Source: Caulobacterales bacterium 32-69-10 (GTDB lineage Bacteria; Pseudomonadota; Alphaproteobacteria; Caulobacterales; Caulobacteraceae). Taken from it: a stretch of 64,000 nt of DNA. The notes below the pieces were generated by a model. It did no database searches. It was not told the origin of the DNA and saw only the letters and a program-made list of their open reading frames with translations. Numbering within the stretch: the stretch's first letter is position 1; every line of letters starts with the position of its first letter. The position numbers and the translations under genes were made by a program. The stretch spans positions 61,170 to 125,169 of the forward strand of contig NCED01000008.1 of NCBI GenBank assembly GCA_002280485.1, given 5' to 3'. Positions 42,419-52,400 of this stretch are shown piece after piece.

Positions 42419-44731
42419 ATGCCGATGGACGCCGCATTCGCCGCCGCGGGCGGCGCGACCAGCCTGGCGCTGGCGGCGACGCTTTGGGCCCTGACCCAGA
42501 GGCGCCGGGCAGTGGTGCGCATCCGCGAGCTGACGGGCCTGCTCCAACGCTATGAAGGCCGCATCGACGCGGCCCACGCCTCGGCCGAAGCCTTCGATTC
42601 CGCCGTGGTGGCGGTGGAGGGCGGGCGCTACCGCCTCGCCTCGGGGCGCGAAAGCCTGATCGCCTGCGGGGTCGCCCTCGGGCTTGGCTCCAGTCAGTCC
42701 GCCGATCCCGCCGAGGTGGTCCAGGCCCTGATCCGCTCCGATCCCGAACATGCTCGGAAGCTCAAGGCCCTGTTCGAGCGCGGCGAGCCCTGCGATTTCG
42801 AAGGCCGCGGCCCCCAGAGCGAGCCGACCCGGGCGGCGGTGGTGGTCGAGGGCCGCACGGCCGGCGCCCTGGCCTGGCTGCGCCTGTCGGTCTCGGCCGG
42901 CGCCGGCCTGCCGTCGGCGGCGCGGTTCGCCGCTTTCCTCGACGCCCAGCCCAACCCCGCCTGGATCACCGCCCCCAACGGCCGGATGGTGTGGGCCAAC
43001 CGGGCCTGGCTGGACGCGGCGGGCGATGGGCGGTCGTGGGACCGGGGCGTGGAAAGCCTGGCGGCGGAAGCCGCCGGGCTGAACCAGCGCCGCGAGGGCC
43101 TGCGCTGGGCCCCGGTCGAGGGACGCCGCCGGGCCTTCCAGGTCGTGGCCCAGCCGCTGGAAGGCGGCGGGGCGGGGGCCATCGCCCTCGACGTCTCGGA
43201 CGCCGAGGACACCCGCGAGATCCTCAAGCGGCAGGCGGCCGCCCACGACGAGACCCTGAACCGCCTGGCCGACGCGGTGGCGATCTTCGGGCCGAACCGG
43301 CGGCTGAACTTCCACAACACCGCCTTCGCCGAGCTGTGGGGCCTGGAGCCGGCCTGGCTGGCCGAGGGCCCGAGCCACGGCGAGGTGCTGGACCGCCTGC
43401 GCCAGCGCCGCCGCCTGCCCGAGACCGCCGACTATGCGGTGTGGAAGGCCAAGGAGCTGGCGGTCTACGAGAGCCTGGGCGCCCAGCCGGACGAGCTGTG
43501 GAGCCTGCCCGACGGCCGCACGCTCAGGGTGGTGCGCCAGCCCCATCCCTTCGGCGGCATGCTGCTGCTGTTCTCAGACATGACCGGCGAGCTGCGCCTG
43601 CGGGCCCAGTACAACGCCCTGGTCCAGGTGCAGCAGGCCACGCTCGACAAGCTCAATGACGCGGTGACGGTGTTCGGCTCCGACGGGCGCCTGCGGCTGC
43701 ACAACGAGGCCTTCGAGCGGTTTTGGGGGCTGACCGCCCAGGCGATGAGCGACGCGGGCGACTTCGACCGGGTGGCCGAGCTGTGCACGCCCCTGGTTCA
43801 CGACCGCCAGTTCTGGCTGGACCTCAAGGCCCGCGTCGGCGATCCCGATCCGCAGGGACGACAGCCGGTGGCGGGCGAGACCCGCACATCCGACGGGCGG
43901 GTCGTCGCCTTCCAGACCCGGCCCCTGCCCGATGGGGCCACCCTGGTCGCCTTCGCCGACGTCACCGCCACCCGGCGGCTCGAGCAGGCCCTGGCCGACC
44001 GCAGCCACGCCCTGGCCGAGGCAGAGCGCCTGAAGCGGGACTTCGTCGGCAACGTCTCCTACGAACTGCGCACTCCGCTCACCACCATCATCGGCTACTC
44101 CGAGCTGCTGGAGAGCCTGGGCGGGGCCCTGCCCGACCGGTCGCGGACCTATGTCGGCTCGGTGCGGCAGGCGGCGACCCAGCTGGCCGGCTCAATCGAC
44201 GACGTGCTCGACATGGCCCAGATCGACGCCGGGGAGATGGGGCTGTCCCTCGGCGACGTGTCGGTCGAGGCCTTGCTGCGCACGGCGGCCGAGCGGGCCG
44301 CCGCCGCCGCGGCCGAGGCGGGGGTGAACCTCGTCGTCGAGGACCCCGAGAGCGAGGTCGGCGTGATCCGCGCCGACGAGCGCCGCCTGGGCCAGGCCTT
44401 GGACCACCTGATCACGGCGGCGATCCGCACAACGCCCAAGGGCGGCAAGGTGACCCTGGACGCCCGGCGCACCATGGGCGAGGTGCAGGTGCGGGTGTCG
44501 GACACCGGCAAGGGCATTCCTTTCCACGTCCAGGCCCACATCTTCGATCGTTTCGTCGGCCGCGACCGGGGCGGGCCTGGCCTGGGGCTGGCCCTGGTCA
44601 AGGCCCTGGTCGAGCTGCACGGGGGCTGGGTGGCGCTGGAGAGCGAGCCTGGCCATGGGGCCACCTTCACCTGCCACCTGCCGGAGGCCGCCTATGCGGG
44701 CGCGGCCCATCCGGAACTAAGTTTCGGCTAA
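42419..44731 (+). CDS. divL: DivL-type tyrosine pseudokinase, cell-cycle regulator
   Basis: A 770-residue sensor kinase-like protein with an N-terminal membrane helix (about 8-28), PAS-type domains (about 180-270, 275-390, 400-510), a HisKA dimerisation helix and a HATPase domain. The phospho-acceptor is Tyr548 in NVSYELRTPLT, where kinases have His, the hallmark of DivL, which scaffolds DivK and CckA in Caulobacter polarity control. The G1 box (SDTGKGIP) and G2 box (GLGLALVKAL) are kept, but the N-box reads HLITAAIRTTP, with Ala667 where the metal-coordinating Asn is expected. An ATG at 42425 is an alternative start. A GANTC palindrome lies just upstream. Confidence 0.9.
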   Translation: MPMDAAFAAAGGATSLALAATLWALTQRRRAVVRIRELTGLLQRYEGRIDAAHASAEAFDSAVVAVEGGRYRLASGRESLIACGVALGLGSSQSADPAEVVQALIRSDPEHARKLKALFERGEPCDFEGRGPQSEPTRAAVVVEGRTAGALAWLRLSVSAGAGLPSAARFAAFLDAQPNPAWITAPNGRMVWANRAWLDAAGDGRSWDRGVESLAAEAAGLNQRREGLRWAPVEGRRRAFQVVAQPLEGGGAGAIALDVSDAEDTREILKRQAAAHDETLNRLADAVAIFGPNRRLNFHNTAFAELWGLEPAWLAEGPSHGEVLDRLRQRRRLPETADYAVWKAKELAVYESLGAQPDELWSLPDGRTLRVVRQPHPFGGMLLLFSDMTGELRLRAQYNALVQVQQATLDKLNDAVTVFGSDGRLRLHNEAFERFWGLTAQAMSDAGDFDRVAELCTPLVHDRQFWLDLKARVGDPDPQGRQPVAGETRTSDGRVVAFQTRPLPDGATLVAFADVTATRRLEQALADRSHALAEAERLKRDFVGNVSYELRTPLTTIIGYSELLESLGGALPDRSRTYVGSVRQAATQLAGSIDDVLDMAQIDAGEMGLSLGDVSVEALLRTAAERAAAAAAEAGVNLVVEDPESEVGVIRADERRLGQALDHLITAAIRTTPKGGKVTLDARRTMGEVQVRVSDTGKGIPFHVQAHIFDRFVGRDRGGPGLGLALVKALVELHGGWVALESEPGHGATFTCHLPEAAYAGAAHPELSFG

Positions 44732-44800
44732 TCAGCTAAGCTGTCATCTGCGGTTCAGCGTCGCCGAGCAAAGGTGCGCTACCGATCTAGGGAGAAGACC

Positions 44801-45394
44801 ATGAAAGCCATCCTCGCCGCCGGCGCGGCTCTCGCCGTCCTGGCCACCGTCGGCGCCGCCGAAGCGCAAAACCGGGGCGGGCGCGGCCAGATCACCCTCT
44901 ACGCCCAACCCGATTACCAGGGCGCGTCGCGCAGCTGGTCGGGCGACGTCGAGAACCTGGCCGACCAGGGCTTCAACGACCTGGCCCAGAGCGCTCGGGT
45001 CGAGGGCCGCTGGCGGGTGTGCGAGGATTCCAGGCTGCGCGGACGTTGCGTCGAACTGTCCGGCGACGTGCCGAACCTGGCCGCCATGCGCATGACCGTG
45101 GCCATTTCGTCCTTCGCCAATACGGGCGGCAACTTCGGCGGCGGGCGTCCCGGCGGCGGGTTCAACAACGGCGGCGGCGGCGGTGGATTCGGCGGTGGTC
45201 CGGGCGGCGGCTTTGGCGGCGGCGGCAACTTCGGCGGCCAGCGCTCCGACGGCCGCACGGTCAGCTTCTTCCCCAACCCGACCCCGGGCCCTTACCGCAA
45301 CGCCGACGACTTCTGCCGCCGGATGGGCTTCTCGGGCGTGGTCTACGCCGACGACCGCGGCCAGATGATCCGCGACGTGGTCTGCCGGCGGTAG
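44801..45394 (+). CDS. Secreted beta/gamma-crystallin-type protein with Gly-rich linker
   Basis: A 197-residue protein. Signal peptide (MKAILAAGAALAVLATVGAAEA), then a beta/gamma-crystallin-like domain (ITLYAQPDYQGASRSWSGDVENLADQGFND, WRVCEDSRLRGRCVELSGDVPNL) with paired Greek-key sequence and two cysteines. A Gly/Phe/Asn-rich linker (GGGFNNGGGGGGFGGG and similar, about 115-145) joins a C-terminal segment with two more Cys (NADDFCRRMGF... DVVCRR). The ATG at 44801 has GGGAGAAG upstream. Function unknown; an extracytoplasmic calcium-binding or structural role is plausible. Confidence 0.78.
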   Translation: MKAILAAGAALAVLATVGAAEAQNRGGRGQITLYAQPDYQGASRSWSGDVENLADQGFNDLAQSARVEGRWRVCEDSRLRGRCVELSGDVPNLAAMRMTVAISSFANTGGNFGGGRPGGGFNNGGGGGGFGGGPGGGFGGGGNFGGQRSDGRTVSFFPNPTPGPYRNADDFCRRMGFSGVVYADDRGQMIRDVVCRR

Positions 45395-45404
45395 GCGCTT
45401 AAAC

Positions 45405-45550
45405 CTTCTCCCCTTCAAGGGGAGAAGCTGGCCCGCAGGGCCGGATGAGGGGTGGTGCAGGACGAGCACCTAGCTTGACGCCCGCGCCTCATCCGGATGC
45501 GCCCCCTCATCCGACGGCTTCGCCGCCACCTTCTCCCCTAGGGGAGAAGG
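45405..45550. repeat. Composite palindromic intergenic repeat (REP-like)
   Basis: The 164-bp gap between two convergent genes is built of palindromes. A 23-bp one at 45405-45427 (CTTCTCCCCTT-c-AAGGGGAGAAG) and a 22-bp one at 45529-45550 (CCTTCTCCCC-TA-GGGGAGAAGG) flank GGCCGGATGAGGGG (45439-45452), the palindrome CATCCGGATG (45490-45499) and an inverted copy CCCCCTCATCC (45502-45512). The left and right halves are inverted copies of one element. It probably also terminates both flanking transcripts. Confidence 0.75.
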
Positions 45551-45558
45551 GATTTCGT

Positions 45559-45879
45559 CTAGTGCTGGCTTTCGGGCATGCGGACGATCAGGCCGTCCAG
45601 CTCGTCCTTGACCCGGATCTGGCAGGACAGGCGCGAGTTCGGCTCCACGTTCTCGGCGAAGTCGAGCATGCTCTCCTCCATGGCCGAGGGGCCGCCCACC
45701 GTGGCGCGCCAGGCCTCGTCGACATAGACGTGGCAGGTGGCGCAGGCGCAGGCCCCGCCACAGTCGGCGTCGATGCCGGGGACGTTGTTCTTGATCGCGC
45801 CCTCCATGACAGAGAGCCCGTTCTTGACCTCGACAACATGTTCACGGCCGTCGAACTCGATGTAGGTGATCTTCGCCAT
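45559..45879 (-). CDS. [2Fe-2S] ferredoxin, adrenodoxin type
   Basis: A 106-residue ferredoxin with ligands Cys40, Cys46, Cys49 (C-x5-C-x2-C in [16 protein letters not shown]) and Cys86 (RLSCQI), the vertebrate-type/adrenodoxin pattern; Cys44 is extra. Such ferredoxins pass electrons to P450s, isoprenoid or Fe-S enzymes. It lies 37 bp downstream of an FAD-dependent ferredoxin reductase on the same strand, so the two likely form an electron-transfer pair. No P450 or oxygenase is visible here. Confidence 0.93.
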   Translation of the reverse strand: MAKITYIEFDGREHVVEVKNGLSVMEGAIKNNVPGIDADCGGACACATCHVYVDEAWRATVGGPSAMEESMLDFAENVEPNSRLSCQIRVKDELDGLIVRMPESQH

Positions 45880-45916
45880 AGTCTCTTTCGAAAGCCGTTT
45901 GCGGCGACGCGGGCCT

Positions 45917-47146
45917 TTAAGCGCCCGCGACCTGCTTCATCGGAATGGAGATATCGCGAAGCCGCTCCGGCGCAACCGGTTTGCGCGAGGCGATGAGCAG
46001 GCGCCCGCCCATGAACTCGGCCGGGGAATTGACCGCCTCGACGCACTGGATGCGCTGGTCCGGGCCAAGGTGGAAGACCGCGAAGTGGCCAAAACGCGGC
46101 TCGCCGCGGATGACGAGCTGGTCGGCGTTCAGCGGCAGGCCGGCGATCTGCAGCTTGAGATCGTACTGGTCCGACCAGAACCACGGCACTTCGCCCGGCG
46201 GCGGGCTCTTGCCGGTGAGGTCGCAGGCCGCCTGCTTGGCCTGTTCCAGGGCGTTGGGCACGCTCTCCAGCCGGCCCATCGAGCCATAGATCGGCAGGGG
46301 CCGCCGGGTGCAGTCGCCGATGGCGTAGATGTCCGGATCGGAAGTGCGGGCGGCGAGGTCGACCAGTATGCCGTTGTCGCAGTCCAGCCCCGCTTCGCGG
46401 GCCAGTTCGTCGTTGGGAATGGCGCCGACGCCGATCAGGACCGTGTCGCAGGCGATCGGGTCGCCGTTGAAGAAGCTCAGGCCGGTGACCCTGCCGTCCA
46501 CACCCTCGATGGCCGCGAGGTCCGCGCCGAGCGCGAAGGTCACCCCATGTCGGCGGTGGCAGGTGAGGAAGAACTCCGACAGGGGCGAGCAGGCGACGCG
46601 GGCGAGCAGGCGCGGCTCGCGTTCGACCACCACCACGTCCGCGCCGAGGGCGCGTGCGGAGGCCGCAGCCTCCAGTCCGATGTAGCCGCCGCCCACCACA
46701 GCCAGCTTGCGGCCGGGGCCCAGGCGGTTCTTCAGAACCTCCGCGTCGGCGGCGGTGCGCAGGGACAGCACGCCGTCCAGTTCGGCGCCGGGCAGGGCCA
46801 GCTTGCGGGCTCGGGCCCCGGTGGCCAGGATCAGCTTGTCGTAGGGGACGAATTCGCCGCTCGCGAGCTTCACTCGCTTGCCGATGGTGTCGATGCAAGA
46901 GACGTGGACGTCGAGGCGCAGCTCGATGCCCTCCTCGTCCCAGAAGCCGTCGCCGCGCAGGCCCAGGTCTTCGGCGGTCGCCTCGCCCTTCAGCCAGGCC
47001 TTGGACAGGGGCGGTCGCTGATAGGGGGCGATCGGCTCGTCGCCGATCAGGACGATGGGGCCGCTCCAGCCGTACTGGCGCAGGTGAGCCGCGACGGACC
47101 CTCCGGCGTGGCCTGCTCCTATGATCACCGCGCGCTCGTCGCTCAC
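45917..47146 (-). CDS. FAD-dependent ferredoxin/rubredoxin-type NAD(P)H reductase
   Basis: A 409-residue pyridine nucleotide-disulfide oxidoreductase-fold enzyme without the redox-active disulfide. FAD motif [18 protein letters not shown] at the N terminus, [17 protein letters not shown] motif [33 protein letters not shown] for the FAD flavin, and a C-terminal reductase domain ([17 protein letters not shown]). These features match putidaredoxin reductase and related ferredoxin reductases. The GTG at 47146 has GGGAG upstream; there is no usable ATG. It probably reduces the neighbouring ferredoxin with NAD(P)H. Confidence 0.92.
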   Translation of the reverse strand: MSDERAVIIGAGHAGGSVAAHLRQYGWSGPIVLIGDEPIAPYQRPPLSKAWLKGEATAEDLGLRGDGFWDEEGIELRLDVHVSCIDTIGKRVKLASGEFVPYDKLILATGARARKLALPGAELDGVLSLRTAADAEVLKNRLGPGRKLAVVGGGYIGLEAAASARALGADVVVVEREPRLLARVACSPLSEFFLTCHRRHGVTFALGADLAAIEGVDGRVTGLSFFNGDPIACDTVLIGVGAIPNDELAREAGLDCDNGILVDLAARTSDPDIYAIGDCTRRPLPIYGSMGRLESVPNALEQAKQAACDLTGKSPPPGEVPWFWSDQYDLKLQIAGLPLNADQLVIRGEPRFGHFAVFHLGPDQRIQCVEAVNSPAEFMGGRLLIASRKPVAPERLRDISIPMKQVAGA

Positions 47147-47179
47147 GCTCGTCTCCCGCCTTGAAGCGCCGGATACATC

Positions 47180-47668
47180 ATGGAAGAGGGAACGGCTATG
47201 CGTCCTCCTGTATCCAACCCCGAAAGGCCTTTCCGCACACTGAATTCCGCGGAGGCCATGGCGGCGCTGGGGGCGAGCATCGCCCAGGGCCTGCGCCGCG
47301 GCGAGGCCGTGTGCCTGTGGGGGCCGCTGGGGGCGGGCAAGTCGACCCTGGCGCGGGGCCTGGTCCGGGCCCTGACCACGCAGGGCGAGGAGGTCCCCAG
47401 CACCACCTTCACCCTCGTCCAGCACTATGAGGGCCGCATCGCCGTCGCCCATTTCGACCTCTACCGGCTGAAGCGCCCCGAGGAAGCCTATGAACTCGGG
47501 CTGGACGAGGCCCTGGACGCGGGGGCGGCGGTGATCGAGTGGCCGGAGCGGCTGGAGGGGGCGCTGCCCGCCGACCGACTCGATGTAGAGATCGCGATTC
47601 CCGACGACGGGGAGGGCCGGCTGGTGCGTTTGACCGGCCATGGCGGGTGGGTGGGCCGTGGGCTCTGA
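47180..47668 (+). CDS. tsaE: tRNA threonylcarbamoyladenosine biosynthesis ATPase TsaE
   Basis: A 162-residue P-loop protein needed, with TsaB, TsaC and TsaD, for t6A at position 37 of ANN-decoding tRNAs. Walker A is GPLGAGKSTLARGL; switch and B regions are VPSTTFTLVQHYEGRIAVAHFDLYRL and VIEWPERL. ATG 47180 or 47198 could be the start. It heads the rightward cluster tsaE-amgK-murU-addB-addA-trxA, an order shared by many alphaproteobacteria. Confidence 0.95.
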   Translation: MEEGTAMRPPVSNPERPFRTLNSAEAMAALGASIAQGLRRGEAVCLWGPLGAGKSTLARGLVRALTTQGEEVPSTTFTLVQHYEGRIAVAHFDLYRLKRPEEAYELGLDEALDAGAAVIEWPERLEGALPADRLDVEIAIPDDGEGRLVRLTGHGGWVGRGL

Positions 47669-48770
47669 GACCGAGACACGCGAACAGATCAAGCGGCGCT
47701 TCCTGGCCGAGGCTGGGCTGGCGGACGCCGCGCGCGAACCCCTGCCGATGGACGCCTCGACCCGTTCCTACGAGCGCCTGCGCCGGGCCGACGGCTCGAC
47801 CCTGATGCTGATGGACGCGCCGCGCACCGCCGAGGGTGCGCCGTGTCCGCCGGACGCCACCGACGCCGAGCGCGCCGCGCGGGGCTGGAACGCCCTGGCC
47901 CGCCTGGCCGCCAGCCGGGTCGAGGCCTTCGTCGCCTGCGCCGCTTACCTGCGCGGCCGGGGCCTGTCGGCGCCGCAGGTGATCGCCCTGGATACGCCGA
48001 ACGGCCTGGCGGTGATCGAGGACCTGGGCGAGGCCCTGTTCGCGCGCCTGATCGAACAAGGGGCGGACGCCGGGCCCTTCTACGAGACGGCGATCGACAT
48101 CCTCGTCGACCTGCACGCCGAGGCGCCGCCGGCCAGCCTGCCGGTCGGCGACGGGACGCAGTGGCCGCTGCTGACCTATGACGCCCTGGCCCTGCAGTCG
48201 GGGGCCGACCTCTTCCCGCAATGGTGGCCGAAGCTGGAGGGCGGCGCGTTCGCGCCTGACGCCCTGGCTGAATGGGCGGCCCTGTGGGCGCCGATCACCG
48301 CCGCCGGCGAGCGGGGCGCCAGCGTTTTCATCCACCGCGACTACCACGCCGAGAACCTGCTGTGGCTGCCTGAGCGGCAGGGGCTGGCCCGGGTCGGACT
48401 GCTCGACTTCCAGGACGCCCTGAAGGGGCATCCGGCCTGGGACCTGCTGTCCCTGCTTCAGGACGCCCGCCGCGAGGTGCCGGCCGAGCTCGAACTGGCC
48501 ATGTTGACCCGCTACCTCGCCGCCCGCCCGGAGCTGGACGGCGACGCTTTCCTGGCCGATTACGCCGGGCTGGCGGCGCTGAACGCATCGCGTATCCTGG
48601 GCATCTTCGCGCGGCTGGTGGTGCGCGACGGCAAGCCCAAGTATCTCGCCTTCCTGCCGCGCATGAAGCGCATGCTCGCCCGCAACCTGGAGCAGCCGTC
48701 GATGGAGCCCCTGAAGGCCTGGTTCACCGAACATGCGCCAGGGATCTGGGTCCAAGGAGAGCCGGAATGA
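47640..48770 (+). CDS. amgK: N-acetylmuramate/N-acetylglucosamine kinase AmgK
   Basis: A 376-residue aminoglycoside phosphotransferase-fold kinase that makes MurNAc-1-phosphate in peptidoglycan recycling. Conserved: TRSYERLRRADG (nucleotide loop), LAVIEDLGEALFARLI, the catalytic loop VFIHRDYHAENLLWL and metal-binding LLDFQDALKGHPAWDLLSLLQDARR. It overlaps tsaE by 29 bp from ATG 47640; a GTG at 47658 would reduce this to 11 bp. Its stop overlaps the murU start (ATGA). AmgK with MurU bypasses de novo UDP-MurNAc synthesis and lowers fosfomycin sensitivity in species that have the pathway. Confidence 0.92.
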   Translation: MAGGWAVGSETETREQIKRRFLAEAGLADAAREPLPMDASTRSYERLRRADGSTLMLMDAPRTAEGAPCPPDATDAERAARGWNALARLAASRVEAFVACAAYLRGRGLSAPQVIALDTPNGLAVIEDLGEALFARLIEQGADAGPFYETAIDILVDLHAEAPPASLPVGDGTQWPLLTYDALALQSGADLFPQWWPKLEGGAFAPDALAEWAALWAPITAAGERGASVFIHRDYHAENLLWLPERQGLARVGLLDFQDALKGHPAWDLLSLLQDARREVPAELELAMLTRYLAARPELDGDAFLADYAGLAALNASRILGIFARLVVRDGKPKYLAFLPRMKRMLARNLEQPSMEPLKAWFTEHAPGIWVQGEPE

Positions 48771-49483
48771 TCCCGCGCACCGCCATGATCCTGGCCGCGG
48801 GTAACGGAACCCGCATGAAGCCCCTGACCGACGACCGGCCCAAGGCCCTGATCGAGGTGGCCGACAAGGCGCTGATCGACCATGTGCTCGACCGGCTGGA
48901 GGGCGCGGGGGTGGAGACGGCGGTGGTCAATGTCCATGCCTTCGCCGATCGGCTGGAGGCGCATCTGGCCCACCGCAAGCACCCGAAGATCGTGATCTCG
49001 GACGAACGCTCGGCCCTGCTGGAGACCGGCGGCGGGCTGAAGAAGGCGCGCTCCCTGCTGGGCGACGCGCCCGTGCTGGTCGCCAACATCGATTCTATCT
49101 GGATCGACGACGAGGCTCCGGCCTTCGGCCCCATGGCCCATCTGTGGGACCCCGAAAAGATGGACGTCCTGCTGCTGCTGGCGCGGATGGAGCGGTCGGT
49201 CGGATTCGACGGGCCGGGCGATTTCTTCCTCCAGCCCGACGGACGGCTGACCTTCCGGGGCGAGGCCGCAGCCGCGCCTTACGCCTACATGGGACTCCAC
49301 ATCACCAAGCCGCAGGTGGTCGACGACGGCCCCGACGGCGCCTTCTCCCTCGCGGCCGTGTGGCGCCGGCTGGCCGAGCAGGGCCGCCTCTATGGTGTGG
49401 TGATGGAGGGGACCTGGATGCACGTCGGCGACCCGGTCGCCCGGGGCGAAGCCGAGACCCTGCTGCTACCGGGCGGGCCGTAG
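48767..49483 (+). CDS. murU: N-acetylmuramate alpha-1-phosphate uridylyltransferase MurU
   Basis: A 238-residue sugar nucleotidyltransferase converting MurNAc-1-phosphate to UDP-MurNAc. Signature: AMILAAGNGTRMKPLTDDRPKAL, VVNVHAFADRLEAHL, LLETGGGLKKA, VLVANIDSIWID (metal site) and TWMHVGDP. The ATG overlaps the amgK stop, and the pairing with amgK supports MurU rather than a hexose-1-phosphate enzyme. Confidence 0.93.
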   Translation: MIPRTAMILAAGNGTRMKPLTDDRPKALIEVADKALIDHVLDRLEGAGVETAVVNVHAFADRLEAHLAHRKHPKIVISDERSALLETGGGLKKARSLLGDAPVLVANIDSIWIDDEAPAFGPMAHLWDPEKMDVLLLLARMERSVGFDGPGDFFLQPDGRLTFRGEAAAAPYAYMGLHITKPQVVDDGPDGAFSLAAVWRRLAEQGRLYGVVMEGTWMHVGDPVARGEAETLLLPGGP

Positions 49484-49491
49484 TCGCTCGC

Positions 49492-52400
49492 ATGAGCGCA
49501 CCCTTCGCCGCCGATGGACCGCACTGGTTCACTATTCCGGCGCACCGGCCCTTCGTGGAAGACCTCGCCGCCGGTCTGCTGGCGGCGCTCAGCGACGGTG
49601 GTCCCGAGGCCCTGTCGGAAGCCATTGTCCTCACCCCCACCCGCCGAGGCGCCCGGTCCCTGGCCGACGCCTTCGTGCGGGCCGGCGGCGGGCGCGCCGT
49701 GCTTCTGCCGCAGATCAGGGCCTTAGGGGACCTCGATGAGGGCGAGCCGCCGTTCGAGCCGGGCGATTTGGCCCTGGACCTGCCGCCGGCGATCAGTCCC
49801 CTGCGGCGGCGCTTTGAGCTGGCGCGGCTGGTGGCCGGCAACGCCGGGATGTTCGACCGGCCGCTCGACGCCGCGGGGGTGTTGGAGCTGGCCGACGCCC
49901 TGGCCGGCTTCCTCGACAGTCTGCAGATCGAGGAGACCACCGACCTCGGCCGGGTCGCGACCCTGGTCGAGGGCGATCTGGCCCAGCACTGGCTGAAGTC
50001 GGCCAAATTCCTGCGCATCGCCACCGAGCGCTGGCCCGAGCGGCTGCGCCAGATGGGCTTGGCCGACGTGACCGACCGGCGCACCGCCCTGCTGCGGGCC
50101 CTGGGCGAGGCGTGGACGGCCAAGCCGCCGGCGGGGCCCCTGGTGGCGGCCGGCTCGACCGGCACGGCGCCGGCCACCGCCGACCTGCTGCGGGTGATCG
50201 CCGCGGCGCCCAAGGGGGCGGTGGTGCTGCCGGGCCTCGACCTCGACCTCGCCGAGACCGCCTGGGATCAGGTGCGCGAGGCCCATCCGCAGGGCGCCAT
50301 GCATCGCCTGCTGGCGCGGGCCAAGGTCGAGCGCGCCGATGTCGGGGTGTGGAGCGCGCCGGAGACGCTCGAACAGGCGCGGCGCGGACGGGCCCGGCGA
50401 CGGGTGATCAACGAGGCCCTGCGTCCGGCGGAAGCGACCGCCGACTGGGTCGGCGTGATCCAGCGCCTGCGCGACCAGTCGCCGGACGCCGATCCCATCG
50501 CCGAGGGCATGGCCGGTCTGTCGCTGGTGACGACCCGCACCGAGGAGGAGGCCGCGGCCACGGCCGCCCTGCTGCTGCGCGAGGCCCTGGAGGTTCCGGG
50601 CAAGACCGCCGCCCTGGTCACCCCCGACCCCGCCCTGGCCCGACGGGTCTCGGCCCGGCTGTCGCGCTGGGCGGTGACGGCGGACTCGTCGGCTGGCAGC
50701 CCCTTGCTGGGCGCGCCCGTGGGCGTGCTGACGGCCCTGGTCGCGGCGGCGGTGGCCGATCCGCTCGATCCGGTGCGGCTGCTGGCGATCTGCAAACACC
50801 CCCTGGCCGGGTTCGGGCTGGACCAAGAGGCCCTTGCCGCCGCGCGGACAAAGCTGGAGCGGCGCGGCCTGCGCGGCGCCCGGCCTCGGGACTGGGCCGA
50901 GGTCCGCCGCCGGCTGGACGCCGCGGCGGCGTGGACCGCGCCTGGCGACTATGCCGACGCGATCGCCCTGGCCGAAGGTCTGCAGGGCATCCTGCAGACG
51001 GCGGCGGCGCCCTTCTCGGATGGGGACGCCAATCCCGTCGACGCCGCCCGCGCCCTGGCCGCGGCCATCGAGGCGATCTGCGCCGAGCCGGCGGGCGGGA
51101 CGGGCCGGCTGTGGGCGGGGCTGGCCGGCGAGGCGGCGGCGAGCCTGCTGGCCGGGATCATCGAGGACGGCGACGGCCTGCCGCCCGCCACCGCGTCCGG
51201 CTTCGCGGTGCTGGTCGAGCGGCTGCTGGCCTCGCAAACGGTGCGCAGCGGCAGCGCCGCCCATCCGCGTCTGCGCATCCTGGGGGCCATCGAGGCGCGG
51301 CTGATCCGCGCCGACGTGCTGGTGCTGGCGGGACTGGAGGAGGGGGTGTGGCCGCGCATCCCGACCGCCGACCCCTTCCTGTCGCGGCCCATGCGCGCCC
51401 GGCTCGACCTGCCGCCGCCGGAGCGGCGCATCGGCCTGGCGGCGCACGACTTCGCCCAGGCCGCCTGCGCCCCGGAAGTCACATTGATCCATGTTGAGCG
51501 ACGGGGCGGGCAGCCGGCGGTGAAGTCGCGCTGGCTGTGGCGGCTGGAGACCCTGGCCCGCGGCGCCGGCGTCGCCATTCCCGGCCGCCCTGACGCCCTG
51601 GCCTGGGCCCGCGCCCTCGAAGCGCCGGTCGAGGCGCCGCCGCCGACCCTGCAGCAGGCCCGCCCGCCGGAGCCCCGGCCGCCCGTCGCCGCCCGCCCAC
51701 GAGGGCTGTTCGTCACCCAGGTCGAGGCCCTGGTGCGCGATCCGTACGCCATCTACGCCCGCCATATCCTGGGCTTTCGGCAGATGGAGCGGCCGGACGA
51801 GCGGGTCGAGGTGCGCATCCGCGGCACGGCCATCCACAAGGCCTTCGAGCGCTTTTCCGGCGCCTGGCCCGAGGCCGACCCGGCCCTGTTCGCCCGCCTC
51901 TATCTCGACGAGCTCCGGGCCGCGGGGGCGACCGAAGGCTCCCTCGCCCGCGAGACAGCCCTGGCCGATCGCGCCGGGCGATGGGTGACGGACTTCGAGC
52001 GGGAACGCCGCAAGCCGGGCGTCGAGGTGAAGGTGGAGCAGACCGGCTGCTTCGACGTGCCGGGGGCGGACTTCAGGGTCTCGGCCAAGGCCGACCGGAT
52101 CGAGGTGGTGGGGCGCGAGGTGCACGTGCTCGACTTCAAGACCGGCCGCGCCCCGACGGCCAAGGAGATCGCCACCGGCTTTTCACCCCAGCTGACCCTG
52201 ACCGCCGCCATCGTCGCGGGCGGCGGCTTCGACGGCCTGGCGGCGCATGTTCCCGGCGAGCTCGTCTATGTGCGGGTGACCGGGCGCGAGCCGGCCGGCG
52301 AGATGGTGATCCGCGCGGCGCCCGGCGAGAGCGAGGCCATGGCGGCCCAGGCCCTGGAAGGATTGGCGGCCCTGGTCCGGCGCTATGACGATCCTGAGCA

